Source: DAHUXT01 sp036273675
Lineage (GTDB): Bacteria > Chloroflexota > Ktedonobacteria > Ktedonobacterales > JADMIN01
DNA length: 64,000 bases
Direction of reading: 5' to 3'
Assembly (NCBI GenBank): GCA_036273675.1
Contig: DASUHD010000060.1
Location: forward strand, 3,185-67,184
Shown piece by piece: positions 16,164 through 25,907 of this stretch. The first letter of the stretch is position 1, and every line of letters begins with the position of its first letter. A program made the translations under genes and the position numbers. The notes under the pieces were generated by a model. The model had not been told where the DNA came from, did no database searches, and worked only from the letters and a program-made list of their open reading frames with translations.

Positions 16164-18953
16164 CTACCCCTTCTTCGCGCTCTTGCGGCCCTTCGCCGCC
16201 TGGCGCTTGCCCGTGCCGTCAGCGGCAGAGGCGACGGCGCCGTTCGTGGCGGGCGCGTAGCCATGGCCGTTGCTACTGCCGCCAGACGCCTGGGCCTCCA
16301 GCGCCTCCAGTCGTCCCGTCAACTCGCGGTTGCGCTGGCGTAGCTCCTCCAGGTCTTTGCGCAGTTGGCGGGTCTCATCGCCCGCCGCGCGTCCCTGTTG
16401 CAGCGTGCGAATCGCCATCCGCGCGCCACGGACCGCCCGCTCCTCGGGGCTGCGGTCCACCAGCCGTTGGAGCGCCGGAATCGCCCGCTGATCGCCCCAG
16501 GCCGCCAGCGCCGCGATCGCCTGGAAGACCGCCAGCTCCCACGGATCGTCGAGCGTCGCGATCAACGCATCCACCGCGCGCACCTGTGCCTCGCCCTCGA
16601 TCCGCCGCGTCGTCGCCAGAATCCGCAGCCCGTTCGCGGCGAACATCCGCGCATCCTGCGGCTTCGAGAGATCGAGCCAGCTCGTCAGCGTCTCCACACA
16701 GCGCGGATCGCCTAGCGCGCCCAGCCCGGCGAAGACGCCCGCGCGAATCGTCTCATTCCAGGAGCCACGGTCGAGCAGTGGTACCAGCCGCGTATAGGCG
16801 TCGGCAACGTTCGTCTTGCCCAGCGCGGTCGCAGCAGCCGCCTCCACAAAGTAGCTTGGCTCACCCTTGTCCAGCAGCACGGTCAGCGTATCCGCCGCCC
16901 GCACCGCCAGCGCCGCCTGCTCCGGCGCGTGGAAGACGCCCAGCGTCGCTACGATGGCCCGCCGCGCCTTCGGCTCATCCACCTGCTCCAGTGCGTCAAT
17001 CAGCGCGTTGAGCGCGCGCTCGTTGCGTTGCTGCGAGATCGCCTCGGCAATCGCCCCGCGCACCGACCAGAACGACTCCTCGATCAGCTGTGTCTCCAGC
17101 GCTGTGATGCTCTGCGGATCGGCCAGCTTCCCCAGCGCCTCCGCCGCCTCGATCCGCCCCAGCACGTCAGGATCGCGCGCCAGTTGGTAGCGCAGCATCT
17201 CGGCGGGCCGCTCGAAGTCCAGCGTCTTGATGAGCCAGCCACCCTGGTCGAAGCGCACCGAGAAGGGCCGCCGTGGCAGCGGGAAGTAGAAGGTCTGCTC
17301 CGCGCTATCCACCTGGACGCGGAACGTCGTCAGCGTCGCCTTCGCTTTGGGGTCGTCGCCGCGCGTGCCGTCCTTATCGGGGACCATAAAGGCGATATCC
17401 ACAGGCGTGACGAAGATCGGCGTCTGCTCGGTCACCTCCTGCGTCTGGCGCACCGTCAGCCGCGCCAGCTTGTGGTCGTCGTCCCAGGAGTAGCGCACGT
17501 TGAACTCGGGATGTCCCGCCTTGTAGAGCCATTGCTCGAAGAAGCGCGCCAGGCTGCGCCCGGTGGCCTCCTCGAAGGCGCGCTCCAGATCGGCGGTGAT
17601 GACCTCGCGCCACTGGTTGCGCCGCGTATATAGCTGGACGCCGCGCCAGAACGGCTCCTCGCCGACGACGAACCGCAGCATGTTGAGCGTCAGCGCGCCC
17701 TTCTCGTAGACGTGGCGGTCGAAAAGCTCGTTGCCGTTCTTGCGATAGACGTTGTAGACGATGGGACGCCGCCCGCGCGCGTCAGCCTCCAGATACGCCT
17801 GGAGATAGTCGCGCATCTCGGTGCGGAACTCATCCACGCCATCCGAGTGCTCGCGCCAGGTCGCCTCGTAGAAGTCCGCCGAGGACTCCTTGAGCCACGT
17901 GTGCGCCCAGTCACGCACCGCCAGCATGTCGCCATGCCACTGATGCACCAGCTCGTGCGCGACCACCGGCTCCGGCGTGAAGTCGAGGATGGCGCGCGCG
18001 TCAGGCAGCAGCCGGTAGCTGTGGGTTGTAGCGCTGGCGTTCTCCATCGCGCCGGTAAACTGCTCGGCGACGATCTGCGCGTACTTTTCATAGGGATAGT
18101 CCACGCCGAAGCGCTCGGAGAAATACTCGATCATCGCGGGCGTCTTATCGAACATGAAGTGGCCGTCGGCCTCGCGCCCCTTCGGCACGTAGTAGTTGAC
18201 CGGGATATCGCGCCAGGAGTCCTTCAGTTCGCTGAACTCGCCCGCCACCAGCGTGATCAGATAGGCGGGGTACGGCTCTTCCATGCGCCACGACCACGAA
18301 TTACGGCCAGCGCTCGTCTCGCTGACGCCTTCGAGCTTGCCATTGGAGAGCACAAAGAAGCCCGCGGGGACGGTCGCACGGAGTGAGGTGGTGGCGCGGT
18401 CGTTGGGGAAGTCGTGGCAGGGGAACCAGAAATGGTGGTATTCGGTCTCGCCCTGCGTCCACGCCTGCACCGGTAGCTCCGGGTCACCCGCCGTCGGCTT
18501 GACGAAGACTAGGCCGGTGCGCGGGTGCGCGCTATAGCGGACCGCGACGCCGAACTCCTCGCCGTGATGGTAGGTGCGATTGAGAGCGATGTGCAGCTTC
18601 TCGCCCTCGCTCCAGAAGCGCAACGGCGTCTTCTTGCCCGCCATCGTCACCACTTCGATCTCCAGGTCGGCGGCGTCGAGGGTGATCTCGCTCACCTCCT
18701 CGAAGAGCGCCACGAAGCTGGTCGTCACCGTGCCAGCGACGCGCTCCTCGTCGAAGTCGAGCGTCACGTCGAGGTCGATGTGGCGCACGTCCGCCTTGCG
18801 GTCGGGCGCGTAGCGTGCTACATCGCCCGGCAGTGAAAAACTCGGCGTGCCATTGGCATTGCCGCCCAGCTCACCCATCTCGCCGCTCTCCAGCCCAAGC
18901 CCGATGGCGCCGAACAGACGCCGTGTCATATTGCCATAGCCACAGGAATACAC
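16164..18953 (-). CDS. M1 family zinc aminopeptidase with HEAT-repeat C-terminus
   Basis: 929 residues. The substrate-binding GAMEN motif is in FTGAMENASA; the zinc site is HELVHQW (first His ~333) with a Glu 18 residues after the second His (WLKESSADF), the HEXXH-X18-E signature of gluzincins. The N-terminal domain starts with a hydrophilic leader and then RYAPDRKADVRHIDLDVTLD. From about residue 590 the protein turns into repeated helical pairs (EALGKLADPQS, AAATALGKTN) of HEAT type, then a coiled-coil (LRKDLEELRQRNRELTGRLE) and a Lys-rich end. The GTG at 18953 follows GGGAGG and is preferred over the ATG at 18929. It trims N-terminal residues from peptides. Confidence 0.93.
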   Translation of the reverse strand: MYSCGYGNMTRRLFGAIGLGLESGEMGELGGNANGTPSFSLPGDVARYAPDRKADVRHIDLDVTLDFDEERVAGTVTTSFVALFEEVSEITLDAADLEIEVVTMAGKKTPLRFWSEGEKLHIALNRTYHHGEEFGVAVRYSAHPRTGLVFVKPTAGDPELPVQAWTQGETEYHHFWFPCHDFPNDRATTSLRATVPAGFFVLSNGKLEGVSETSAGRNSWSWRMEEPYPAYLITLVAGEFSELKDSWRDIPVNYYVPKGREADGHFMFDKTPAMIEYFSERFGVDYPYEKYAQIVAEQFTGAMENASATTHSYRLLPDARAILDFTPEPVVAHELVHQWHGDMLAVRDWAHTWLKESSADFYEATWREHSDGVDEFRTEMRDYLQAYLEADARGRRPIVYNVYRKNGNELFDRHVYEKGALTLNMLRFVVGEEPFWRGVQLYTRRNQWREVITADLERAFEEATGRSLARFFEQWLYKAGHPEFNVRYSWDDDHKLARLTVRQTQEVTEQTPIFVTPVDIAFMVPDKDGTRGDDPKAKATLTTFRVQVDSAEQTFYFPLPRRPFSVRFDQGGWLIKTLDFERPAEMLRYQLARDPDVLGRIEAAEALGKLADPQSITALETQLIEESFWSVRGAIAEAISQQRNERALNALIDALEQVDEPKARRAIVATLGVFHAPEQAALAVRAADTLTVLLDKGEPSYFVEAAAATALGKTNVADAYTRLVPLLDRGSWNETIRAGVFAGLGALGDPRCVETLTSWLDLSKPQDARMFAANGLRILATTRRIEGEAQVRAVDALIATLDDPWELAVFQAIAALAAWGDQRAIPALQRLVDRSPEERAVRGARMAIRTLQQGRAAGDETRQLRKDLEELRQRNRELTGRLEALEAQASGGSSNGHGYAPATNGAVASAADGTGKRQAAKGRKSAKKG

Positions 18954-19377
18954 GAGACCCTCCCTGCTTTCTCCTGCTCTCTGCCGAGAACACCGCGCTG
19001 TTGTAGCACCTCAGTTTGACGGCGGTCTAACTATGAACTTTACCGCGCTACCCCTGGCTGGTCAACCGCGTCTGGCGGGATTTCTGCCTGGTTTCGCCAT
19101 GACCTATGCTCACAGCATGCGTCGCGCTGATGCCCATAGATAGCCTGTTGCCTAAGGGAAATGGCGCATTGCGATATACCTGCTTGCCACCGGTATGTTA
19201 CAATGGCCGCGATAGCAATGTAGCCTGAGCAGGCCCGCCCAGCGCCGTGAGCAGGTCGCTTCATCAGCCAGGCGCCATTCTCTTTATCCGGTGTGGCGCA
19301 CGCTGGCGTTCTGAACGGTTTTCCCGAAATCATCGGCTATTATCAGCACATGACAGGTATGACGAAAGAGGAGTAGC
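18954..19377. other. Intergenic region upstream of fabH and the M1 peptidase
   Basis: 424 bp between two divergent genes. It must contain both promoters, but I see no strong -35/-10 pair and no convincing RNA or small gene. Confidence 0.5.
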
Positions 19378-20439
19378 ATGGGCCACTATAGCGCCATCAC
19401 TGGCTGGGGCATGAAGGTACCGGAGCGCGTGCTCACCAATGCCGACTTCGAGCGCATCGTAGACACCTCGGATGAGTGGATCACCTCGCGCACAGGCATC
19501 AAGCAGCGCCACATGGTCTCGCCGGGCGAGAAAGCGTCCACCCTCTCGATTGCGGCTGCCCACCAGGCTCTTGAGCGCGCTGGCCTCGAAGGCAAAGACC
19601 TCGACCTCATCATCGTGGCGACGGTCTGCCCGGATTACCGCTTCCCCTCGACGGCGAACCTCGTGCAGCACGCGCTTGGCGCCCAGTGCGGCGCGTTCGA
19701 CATGCAGGCGGCGTGCAGCGGCTTCCTCTATGCCGTCTCGGTGGCCCACCAGTTTATTGCCAATGGTTCCGCGAAACACGCGCTGGTAATCGGCGTTGAG
19801 GTGCTTTCGCAGGTGGTGGATTTCAAGGACCGCTCGACCTGCGTGCTCTTCGGCGATGGCGCGGGGGCGATTGTGCTGAGCGCCAGCGACGAGCCAGGCG
19901 GCCTGCTCGGCTTCACCATCGGCAGCGACGGCGCGCGGCCCGAGCTGCTCTGGATTCCGACCGGCGGCTCAGCGGAGCCTGCCACTGAGGAGACGATCCG
20001 CGAGCGCCGCAACTACGTCCAGATGAACGGGTCGGAGGTCTTCAAGTTCGCCACGCGCATCATGGGTACGGCGATGGAGGAGGCGCTAGCTAACGCGGGC
20101 ATGACCGCCGCCGATATGGACCTCTTCATCCCCCATCAGGCCAACCTCCGCATCATCGAGGCAGCCTCAAAGCGGCTGAATCTGCCGAGCGAGAAAGTCT
20201 TCGTCAACATCGAGAAGTACGGCAACACCTCCGCCGCCGCAATCCCGATAGCGCTCTGCGAAGCGATTGACCAGGGCCGCGTCTTCCCCGGCGCGCACCT
20301 GGGCATGGTGGCCTTCGGCGCTGGCCTCACCTGGGCCGCCGCCGTCGTAAAGTGGACGGCGCCTATACCTACCATTGAACAGGTACGCGAGAGTTTGCCT
20401 GAACAGGATGCCGAACCAGCGCACGCTGGACGTGTGTAA
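19378..20439 (+). CDS. fabH: 3-oxoacyl-ACP synthase III (FabH-like)
   Basis: 353 residues; condenses an acyl-CoA with malonyl-ACP to initiate fatty acid synthesis. The catalytic Cys is in QAACSGFLYAVS, the His in FIPHQANLRIIEAA, and the Asn in IEKYGNTSAAAIPIAL. The N-terminal DEWITSRTGIKQRH is typical. The ATG follows an AAGAGGAG ribosome site. It is not next to other fab genes and is followed by a terminator, so it is monocistronic. Some family members act on secondary metabolites or branched primers; housekeeping KAS III is the most likely reading. Confidence 0.93.
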   Translation: MGHYSAITGWGMKVPERVLTNADFERIVDTSDEWITSRTGIKQRHMVSPGEKASTLSIAAAHQALERAGLEGKDLDLIIVATVCPDYRFPSTANLVQHALGAQCGAFDMQAACSGFLYAVSVAHQFIANGSAKHALVIGVEVLSQVVDFKDRSTCVLFGDGAGAIVLSASDEPGGLLGFTIGSDGARPELLWIPTGGSAEPATEETIRERRNYVQMNGSEVFKFATRIMGTAMEEALANAGMTAADMDLFIPHQANLRIIEAASKRLNLPSEKVFVNIEKYGNTSAAAIPIALCEAIDQGRVFPGAHLGMVAFGAGLTWAAAVVKWTAPIPTIEQVRESLPEQDAEPAHAGRV

Positions 20440-20465
20440 CGCACCTATTTTACATAATTTGACAT

Positions 20466-20497
20466 GCCCCCCGCCCGATGTTATCAGGGCCGGGGGC
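20466..20497 (+). terminator. Terminator downstream of fabH
   Basis: Arms GCCCCCCGCCC and GGGCCGGGGGC pair with one mismatch around a 10-nt loop, followed by TATTTGTGG, 26 bp after the fabH stop. Confidence 0.65.
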
Positions 20498-20588
20498 TAT
20501 TTGTGGCTTTCCAGGCGACACTCGCGCACGTTTCGCCCACTTTTGACTCGTTTTCACCTTGGTTCGGATTGACGCACCAAATTAACGA

Positions 20589-20816
20589 TTACGCTTTTGT
20601 TGGCAGGTTAGGCCTACGCTTCCGAAACGTGAACAGCAACAATACGATGACTGCGCCAACGGTGAGGATAGCGATCCCAAAGGCGAACAGATAGTTGTGC
20701 TGTGCGAGACCAGCGCCGAACATGGCAAACCCAGCACCCGCGATGATGATTGCATAGTACAGCCTCCACAACTCGCTGTACCAGCGCACGTAACGCCTAC
20801 GCTGATTGCTTGTCAT
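20589..20816 (-). CDS. Small two-helix membrane protein
   Basis: 75 residues: a basic start (NQRRRYVRWYSELW), two membrane segments (~17-40 and 43-63) and a basic end (FRKRRPNLPTK). GAAAGGAA lies about 11 bases before the ATG. No family recognised. It is convergent with fabH and divergent from the lipoprotein cluster. Confidence 0.5.
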   Translation of the reverse strand: MTSNQRRRYVRWYSELWRLYYAIIIAGAGFAMFGAGLAQHNYLFAFGIAILTVGAVIVLLLFTFRKRRPNLPTKA

Positions 20817-21021
20817 GCAAATTCTTTTCCTTTCAAGTCACTTTCGGCGCTGCTGTTTCGAGGTATTCTGCCACCATACTAGCGGTTCAGACATGTGCGG
20901 TCAACCATTAGTTCCTTCTAAAGTCACCCCGCCCTCGGCTGCCCTCCGATTGACGCATTAGCCAATGAGGCGTAGAGTAACGCTGCTAGACGGAACGCTC
21001 GCACAAGAGAGAAGGTTGGCC

Positions 21022-21735
21022 ATGAACCAGTACGTTAGGTGGCGGCGAGATATGCGGAGCGCATCCATCGGACTCATGTTCATCTCATTGCTACTCATAT
21101 GCAGCCTCTCGGCCTGCGCCGATGCCGGAGGGACAACGGTTTCGGCTTCAGGCGCTACACCACCAGCCACCGCCTCTACGCCGACAGCGACTCCACTTGG
21201 GGGAATCATCCCGCAGACATCCGCAGTCCTCGGCGGCAGTGTGTTTGCCTTTGATAAGAAGTTCGGAGCCAACAACTGCTGCTTTGAGAACGGCTGGACG
21301 TACCAAGGGCCATACGGCAAGATGTGGACAGGAGTGTACACGGGTGGTCCTGACAGTATGACCACGATGGACGAGAGTTCCACACAGCGGGTGGTGGGCG
21401 TTGAGGACGGTGGGGCGATGTATGCTGAAATGAGTTGGAAATTAACCCAGGCTCAAAGCATTTGTGGCAGCTTCCTCCCGCCGGATGCTAAATACCACAA
21501 CACGACGTTCGTGTTGTACGACGCGGTGAACGTGACGGGCATTGAGGCCCACTACACCAGCGTCAGTCTGGCCAATACACTGCCTGCCACTGCTTTCACC
21601 GACGCAAAGGGGCAACTTGTGCCACAGGGAACGTTCTCCATCTACTACGAGTATAGTTTCAACGGCCCCAACCACAACAGCATTAACAGGTGTACGATGG
21701 GTACCGATGAACAGTGGGTAGAGCATCAGCCGTAA
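21022..21735 (+). CDS. Secreted lipoprotein, founder of a local paralogous family
   Basis: 237 residues. A lipoprotein signal sequence ends LLLICSLSACADAG, with a lipobox Cys. A Thr/Ala/Pro-rich linker follows, then a ~165-residue domain: LGGSVFAFDKKFG, NNCCFENGWTYQGPYG, STQRVVGVEDGG, an FLPPDAKY helix and a C-terminal GTDEQW. Four Cys (CC, ICGSF and RCTMG) could form disulphides. The same domain recurs in the broken gene at 22591. I recognise no named family. The ATG at 21022 has AGAAGG upstream and places the signal peptide properly. Confidence 0.7.
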   Translation: MNQYVRWRRDMRSASIGLMFISLLLICSLSACADAGGTTVSASGATPPATASTPTATPLGGIIPQTSAVLGGSVFAFDKKFGANNCCFENGWTYQGPYGKMWTGVYTGGPDSMTTMDESSTQRVVGVEDGGAMYAEMSWKLTQAQSICGSFLPPDAKYHNTTFVLYDAVNVTGIEAHYTSVSLANTLPATAFTDAKGQLVPQGTFSIYYEYSFNGPNHNSINRCTMGTDEQWVEHQP

Positions 21736-21759
21736 CGACATTACCACGAAGTGAGTCGA

Positions 21760-22380
21760 ATGAGGGAGGAGAGCCAGAAGGCCGCGTTGTGGGCGCACCG
21801 TCGCCTCGTACTCAGCCTCGTCCTCTGCCTGGCCATGGTACTCGTTGCGGCTGTGGCGCTGCGCATGTATGGACCAGGGGACGTGCAGGATCTGCTGGGT
21901 CTCAGCCGGATCGCGTCTCCCACAGCCTCCCCTACTCCTGCACCCCACCAGGTATATGCCTTCAGCTTCGACTTCCTGCCTCACGACTCGGCCGATCCGA
22001 TGCTGCTGCATGTAGGCCAACCGGTCACCTTCCAATGGACCCCGGGTCCCTACTTCTCGGCAGGAGATGCGTCTCCAGCGAACAGACCGTTTCCGGTTCA
22101 CTGCACGCTGGCGCTCTATGGTCCCTACCCATCATTGGCTGCGCTCACCAAGGCGACGGATGCGGCGGCTGCCAGCGGGGATGGGATTGCGCCACCTGGC
22201 ACGCCTGCCTTCACTACCTCACCACCTAATATCACTGATTGGGACTCGAAGCCTCATCAGATCGAGCTTGTGCTGCCCGCGACGCTCCATGCTGGGTATT
22301 ATCAGGCAGACAGTGAATGCCTATATGATCGCGACCAGGGCAGCTCTGGAACAGGCATCCCCATACAAATTGGCGTCTGA
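21760..22380 (+). CDS. Membrane-anchored extracytoplasmic protein
   Basis: About 206 residues. One N-terminal membrane helix (LVLSLVLCLAMVLVAAVAL) is followed by a Ser/Pro/Thr-rich linker and a ~150-residue beta-rich domain with PVTFQWTPG, two Cys (PVHCTLALYG and DSECLYD) and an end GIPIQIGV. The layout resembles an Ig-like or C2-like surface domain, but no family is recognised. It lies 24 bp after the lipoprotein and is probably in one operon with it. A GTG at 21751 is an alternative start. Confidence 0.65.
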   Translation: MREESQKAALWAHRRLVLSLVLCLAMVLVAAVALRMYGPGDVQDLLGLSRIASPTASPTPAPHQVYAFSFDFLPHDSADPMLLHVGQPVTFQWTPGPYFSAGDASPANRPFPVHCTLALYGPYPSLAALTKATDAAAASGDGIAPPGTPAFTTSPPNITDWDSKPHQIELVLPATLHAGYYQADSECLYDRDQGSSGTGIPIQIGV

Positions 22381-22590
22381 TGCGCGTGCACACCCACACA
22401 GGTGGTGCGGACACGCTTGCCATCGGGCTGCCCGCGCGCCCGCGAGAGATATCATGCCAAGCGGACGTAGGACGACGTAGGAGCGGCATTGCTTCATACT
22501 GGCGAAGCCGAAGAAATGGTCAGGGGGTGACAAACGGCCACGACGACGCCTCCATTCTCCCGCAGAGTCCAACAGATTTTCCCTCACTGG

Positions 22591-23648
22591 GTGCGCAAGG
22601 TTGCCCCTGGGGTTGTGGTCGCGCTCTCGCTCGTCATCTTCCTGTGGGCCAGCCTCACACAGGAACCAATACGGGCAGCCATCTGGCAGCTTCGGGCCCA
22701 GTCCTGTGGCACAATTGTAGTCCAAGGTGAATCCTACCCGTTCGGCACTGACTCGGCGACCATGCTGCAGGAAGAAAACTGCTTCATGCGTGGCTACACG
22801 CGCTGCCAGGCCGTCAGACTCGGCTACGGGTCGGGCGGCATAGACTTCTCTGAGACGGACACCTTCGTGGTCGAGCCAGCTGAAGGGTGGCTGGCGGGGT
22901 GTGCCATCGCTGACATCTACAAATCCCACATTGCCGCCGGCAAAACGTACACAGCCACACACCGCTGCACCCGCGCTGTGCGAGAGGCGGACTACAGCCT
23001 GCATATCCAGGGCTGCGGAGGCGGGGAGGATATCGTCATCAGCGCGCCGCTGGACATACCGCCCACCAAATCGCCAAACATCCCCCGTACGTCCGCGACG
23101 CTCGGCGGGAGCGTGTTTGCCTTTGACAACCAGTTCGGAGTCTACCACTGCTGCGACCACAGTGGCTGGGACTACCAGGGGCCATACGGCCCGCTCTGGG
23201 TCGGCGTATACACTGGCACGAATAGCGGCTATAACGGCTCTAGCGGCTATAACGGCTGGTACGGCTCTAGTGCCATGACGAGCTGGACTGCGAGTTCCTC
23301 ACAGCGTGTGGTGGGCATTGTGAATACTGGCGCCCTTGATGCCCCCACGGAGTGGACAGTGGGAGAGGCTCAAGCGATTTGTCGCCGCTTCCTCCCGCCG
23401 GATGCTCAATACGAGGCCACCACCACCATGCGGGGGTATGACCAGGGGGCCTCGAGGACTTCTACACCAGCGTCAGCCTGGCCAACACCGTGCTGCCCAC
23501 GTATTTCAAGGATTGGACTGGGCAGCCAGCCACGCCGGGAGCGTTTTACATCGTCTATAACTACTTTCGAATCGCTGGCCCGAACGCCCCGACGATAGGT
23601 ATGTGCCGTGTAGGAACAGACGAACAGTGGACGCAGAATCTGCCATAG
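22591..23648 (+). pseudogene. Frameshifted paralogue of the 21022 lipoprotein
   Basis: An N-terminal membrane helix (APGVVVALSLVIFLWASL) and a ~130-residue Cys-containing region precede a copy of the 21022 domain: TSATLGGSVFAFDNQFG, CCDHSGWDYQGPYG, SSQRVVGIVNTG, RFLPPDAQY. At a run of five G (23449-23453) the frame breaks: the original frame runs to 23598 with unrelated sequence, whereas the -1 frame continues the homology (GLEDFYTSVSLANT, then GTDEQW) to the stop at 23648. One missing G explains it. The GTG start lacks a ribosome site; the true start may lie near 22527 in another frame. This may be a real pseudogene, a phase-variable gene or a sequencing error. Confidence 0.8.
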
Positions 23649-23678
23649 GCGTCCTGTCGAACTGGGCGCTTCAGCGGG

Positions 23679-23698
23679 GAGAATCGCCAAGGATTCTC
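23679..23698. terminator. Hairpin between convergent genes
   Basis: Perfect 7-bp arms GAGAATC/GATTCTC with a 6-nt loop, 31 bp after the pseudogene stop and 30 bp after the end of the 2TM gene. No T-run; possibly a shared terminator. Confidence 0.4.
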
Positions 23699-23727
23699 AA
23701 CGTATCCTGATTCTTGCCCGATCGGCT

Positions 23728-24030
23728 CTAGGCCGCACGCCTGGCGCGCGTTCTGGCCGCCCGACGCTCCACGCGGGCTTGCCAGTCCCGTGTCTTGCGC
23801 CCCTCGAAGCGAACAGCAGAGAGGTAGTGTATGGTCAACCCGATGCCCCACCCGATGAGTGGCAGGAAGAACCACAGGAACCCCGGCGTCCAGGCCAGGT
23901 TGATGACAACCAGAACGATGTTCACCAGCACATAGAGTAGCGCGTGCACGACGAAGCCGATGTATCCTTCCCATGCGCGCAGGTCGGCCTCCGCCTGTTC
24001 ATAGTCGGCAAGTGTGATCGCGTCAATCAT
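23728..24030 (-). CDS. 2TM-domain small membrane protein
   Basis: About 100 residues. A short helix (ADYEQAEADLRAWEGYIGF) leads into two membrane helices (HALLYVLVNIVLVVINLAW, then a loop and FLPLIGWGIGLTIHYLS) and an Arg-rich cytoplasmic tail. This matches the 2TM domain found alone or attached to histidine kinases. AAGGAGG lies seven bases before the ATG at 24030, so the GTG three codons earlier is rejected. Function unknown. Confidence 0.75.
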   Translation of the reverse strand: MIDAITLADYEQAEADLRAWEGYIGFVVHALLYVLVNIVLVVINLAWTPGFLWFFLPLIGWGIGLTIHYLSAVRFEGRKTRDWQARVERRAARTRARRAA

Positions 24031-24295
24031 GGCTGTCACCTCCTTCCTCGATTCGAGTAACGCATGTATGTCTCACGGCGCTGACACGAACCTGGAGATC
24101 AGTCGCACAACCACGTCACGAGCGAGCCATTGTACCAACGGAGCAGTAACATCAGCGAGATTACCCAACCAAGGCGCGACGACCTGCCCAAACGTATAGG
24201 CCTATCTTCCTCACTTGGTCGTGCGTATGTATGTCAATCATGGTAGTATTTATGAAGTAACTAACTTTTCTACCATACCTCACAGAGGAGGAACC

Positions 24296-24703
24296 ATGAG
24301 CGGCCCAGGCAACTACAATCAGGCGATCATCGAGCAGTATCGCGCCAATGGCGGCAAGACCAACCACCCGCTACCTTTGCTCTTGCTGATTACGAAGGGC
24401 GCCAAGAGCGGCGAGACGCGGACGAACCCCCTCGCCTACTCGCGTGATGGCGACCATTACATCGTCCTGGCCTCTAAGGGCGGCGCGCCGACCAATCCCG
24501 CCTGGTACTACAACGTGCTCGCCAACCCCATCGTGACCGTCGAGGTGGGCGACGACCGCTTCCAGGCGCGCGCCACCCCTGCCACCGGCGACGAGTACGA
24601 GCGGCTCTTCACTCAGCACGCGACGCAGATGCCCGGATTCGCCGAGTACAAGAAGAAGACCTCGCGACAGATTCCAGTCATCATCCTGGAGCGGATAGGA
24701 TAG
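24296..24703 (+). CDS. Deazaflavin-dependent nitroreductase family protein
   Basis: 135 residues of the split-barrel DDN/F420-type family: LLLLITKGAKSGETRTNPLAY, a SKGGAPTNPAWYYNVLANP core and VTVEVGD. These enzymes reduce substrates with F420H2 or related flavins; whether this host makes F420 cannot be seen here. The ATG at 24296 follows GAGGAGGAA. An upstream ATG at 24215 has no ribosome site. Confidence 0.85.
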   Translation: MSGPGNYNQAIIEQYRANGGKTNHPLPLLLLITKGAKSGETRTNPLAYSRDGDHYIVLASKGGAPTNPAWYYNVLANPIVTVEVGDDRFQARATPATGDEYERLFTQHATQMPGFAEYKKKTSRQIPVIILERIG

Positions 24704-24862
24704 CTGTCGGGGACGCTGCTGCTTTCATAGGCGGGACGTCCCATCCAAACCAATGTGGACATGTGCGCCTCAGGCTATCGAGGGACTTCCTGTGCGATGT
24801 ATGGAGGCGGTACACTTTCTGAACTGGTGTTTCAGCGCGGCGTATCATACCGTGGAATGTGA

Positions 24863-24875
24863 ACGGTTCAACCGT
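24863..24875. promoter_or_regulatory. Inverted repeat in the alpha/beta hydrolase promoter
   Basis: ACGGTT-C-AACCGT, perfect, about 20 bp before a TATGAT -10-like hexamer (24895-24900) upstream of the gene at 24924. Position fits a repressor operator. Confidence 0.35.
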
Positions 24876-24923
24876 ATCGTCACAGCATGATAGGTATGAT
24901 AGAAGCACAGGAAGGAAAGCAAG

Positions 24924-25685
24924 ATGTCCTGGTTCGAGCATGGTACATCACGCATCTACTATGAGGAGTCCGGCGCTGGCGATCCCGTCTTGCTGTTGCC
25001 GGGATTCAGCGACCGCATCGAGGGCCATGTCGCGCTCCGGCAGGCGCTTGTTCCCGGCAACCGTGTGATTGCCGCCGATCTGCCCGGCTCGGGGCGTTCA
25101 GGGCCGCAGCCGCGCGAGTACACTGCCAGCTATCTTGCTGATGACGCGCGCTCGTTCGCCGACCTGCTGCGCAGCCTGAACGCCGGGCCGACGCATCTGC
25201 TCGGCTTCAGCGATGGCGGCGAGGTTGCCCTGCTGATGGCGGAGCAGACGCCGGATGTTGTGCGCTCCGTGCTGGCCTGGGGCGCATGTGGCACAATCAG
25301 CGATCCCGATGGCCAGTTGCGCGAGGTCATGTGCACCGTCGTCGATCATCCCATTCCGCCGATGCAAGGCTATCGCGACTACCTCGTCGCCACGTATGGC
25401 GAGGCCAACGCGCGCACTACCACACAGAATCTTGTCAAGGCTATGGACGCAATCGTCGCGGCTGGTGGCGACCTCAGCGCCGAGAAGGCGGGGGATATCG
25501 CTTGCCCGGTGCTGCTCGTCGCTGGCGAGCAAGATATGTTCGTTCCCAGGGCGCTGCTCGACAAGATTGTCTCGCGCCTGCGGCATGGCGAGATGATTGT
25601 GGTGGAGGGCGCCGGACACGATGTCCACAACGCCCGCCCCGAATGGTTTCAGCAGACCGTCCTCGACTGGCTGGCGAAACACTAG
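24924..25685 (+). CDS. Alpha/beta hydrolase
   Basis: 253 residues with a complete triad: nucleophile Ser in HLLGFSDGGEVALL, Asp in AGEQDMFVPRALL, His in VEGAGHDVHNARPEWF; the oxyanion region is LLLPGFSDR. Length and fold are those of small esterases, lactonases and C-C hydrolases; the substrate cannot be told. The ATG follows AGGAAAG. Confidence 0.88.
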   Translation: MSWFEHGTSRIYYEESGAGDPVLLLPGFSDRIEGHVALRQALVPGNRVIAADLPGSGRSGPQPREYTASYLADDARSFADLLRSLNAGPTHLLGFSDGGEVALLMAEQTPDVVRSVLAWGACGTISDPDGQLREVMCTVVDHPIPPMQGYRDYLVATYGEANARTTTQNLVKAMDAIVAAGGDLSAEKAGDIACPVLLVAGEQDMFVPRALLDKIVSRLRHGEMIVVEGAGHDVHNARPEWFQQTVLDWLAKH

Positions 25686-25907
25686 ATTGCGCTCCACCTC
25701 ATCCATCGTCGCAGAGTCGATGCCTCCATACTCCTTTGGTGAGTGTGGGGGCGTTCGCATCACGTACGTGTATTCGCCGATTCAATCCCTCCCCTGAAGT
25801 AGATACAATACAATCCACTCGGCAGCAACGCCGATTGATGCGTGCGCAGATAGGCTGCGGTGGCCTCGGACATTCTGAGACATCGTGGCGCCGGAAGGAT
25901 AGAACTC

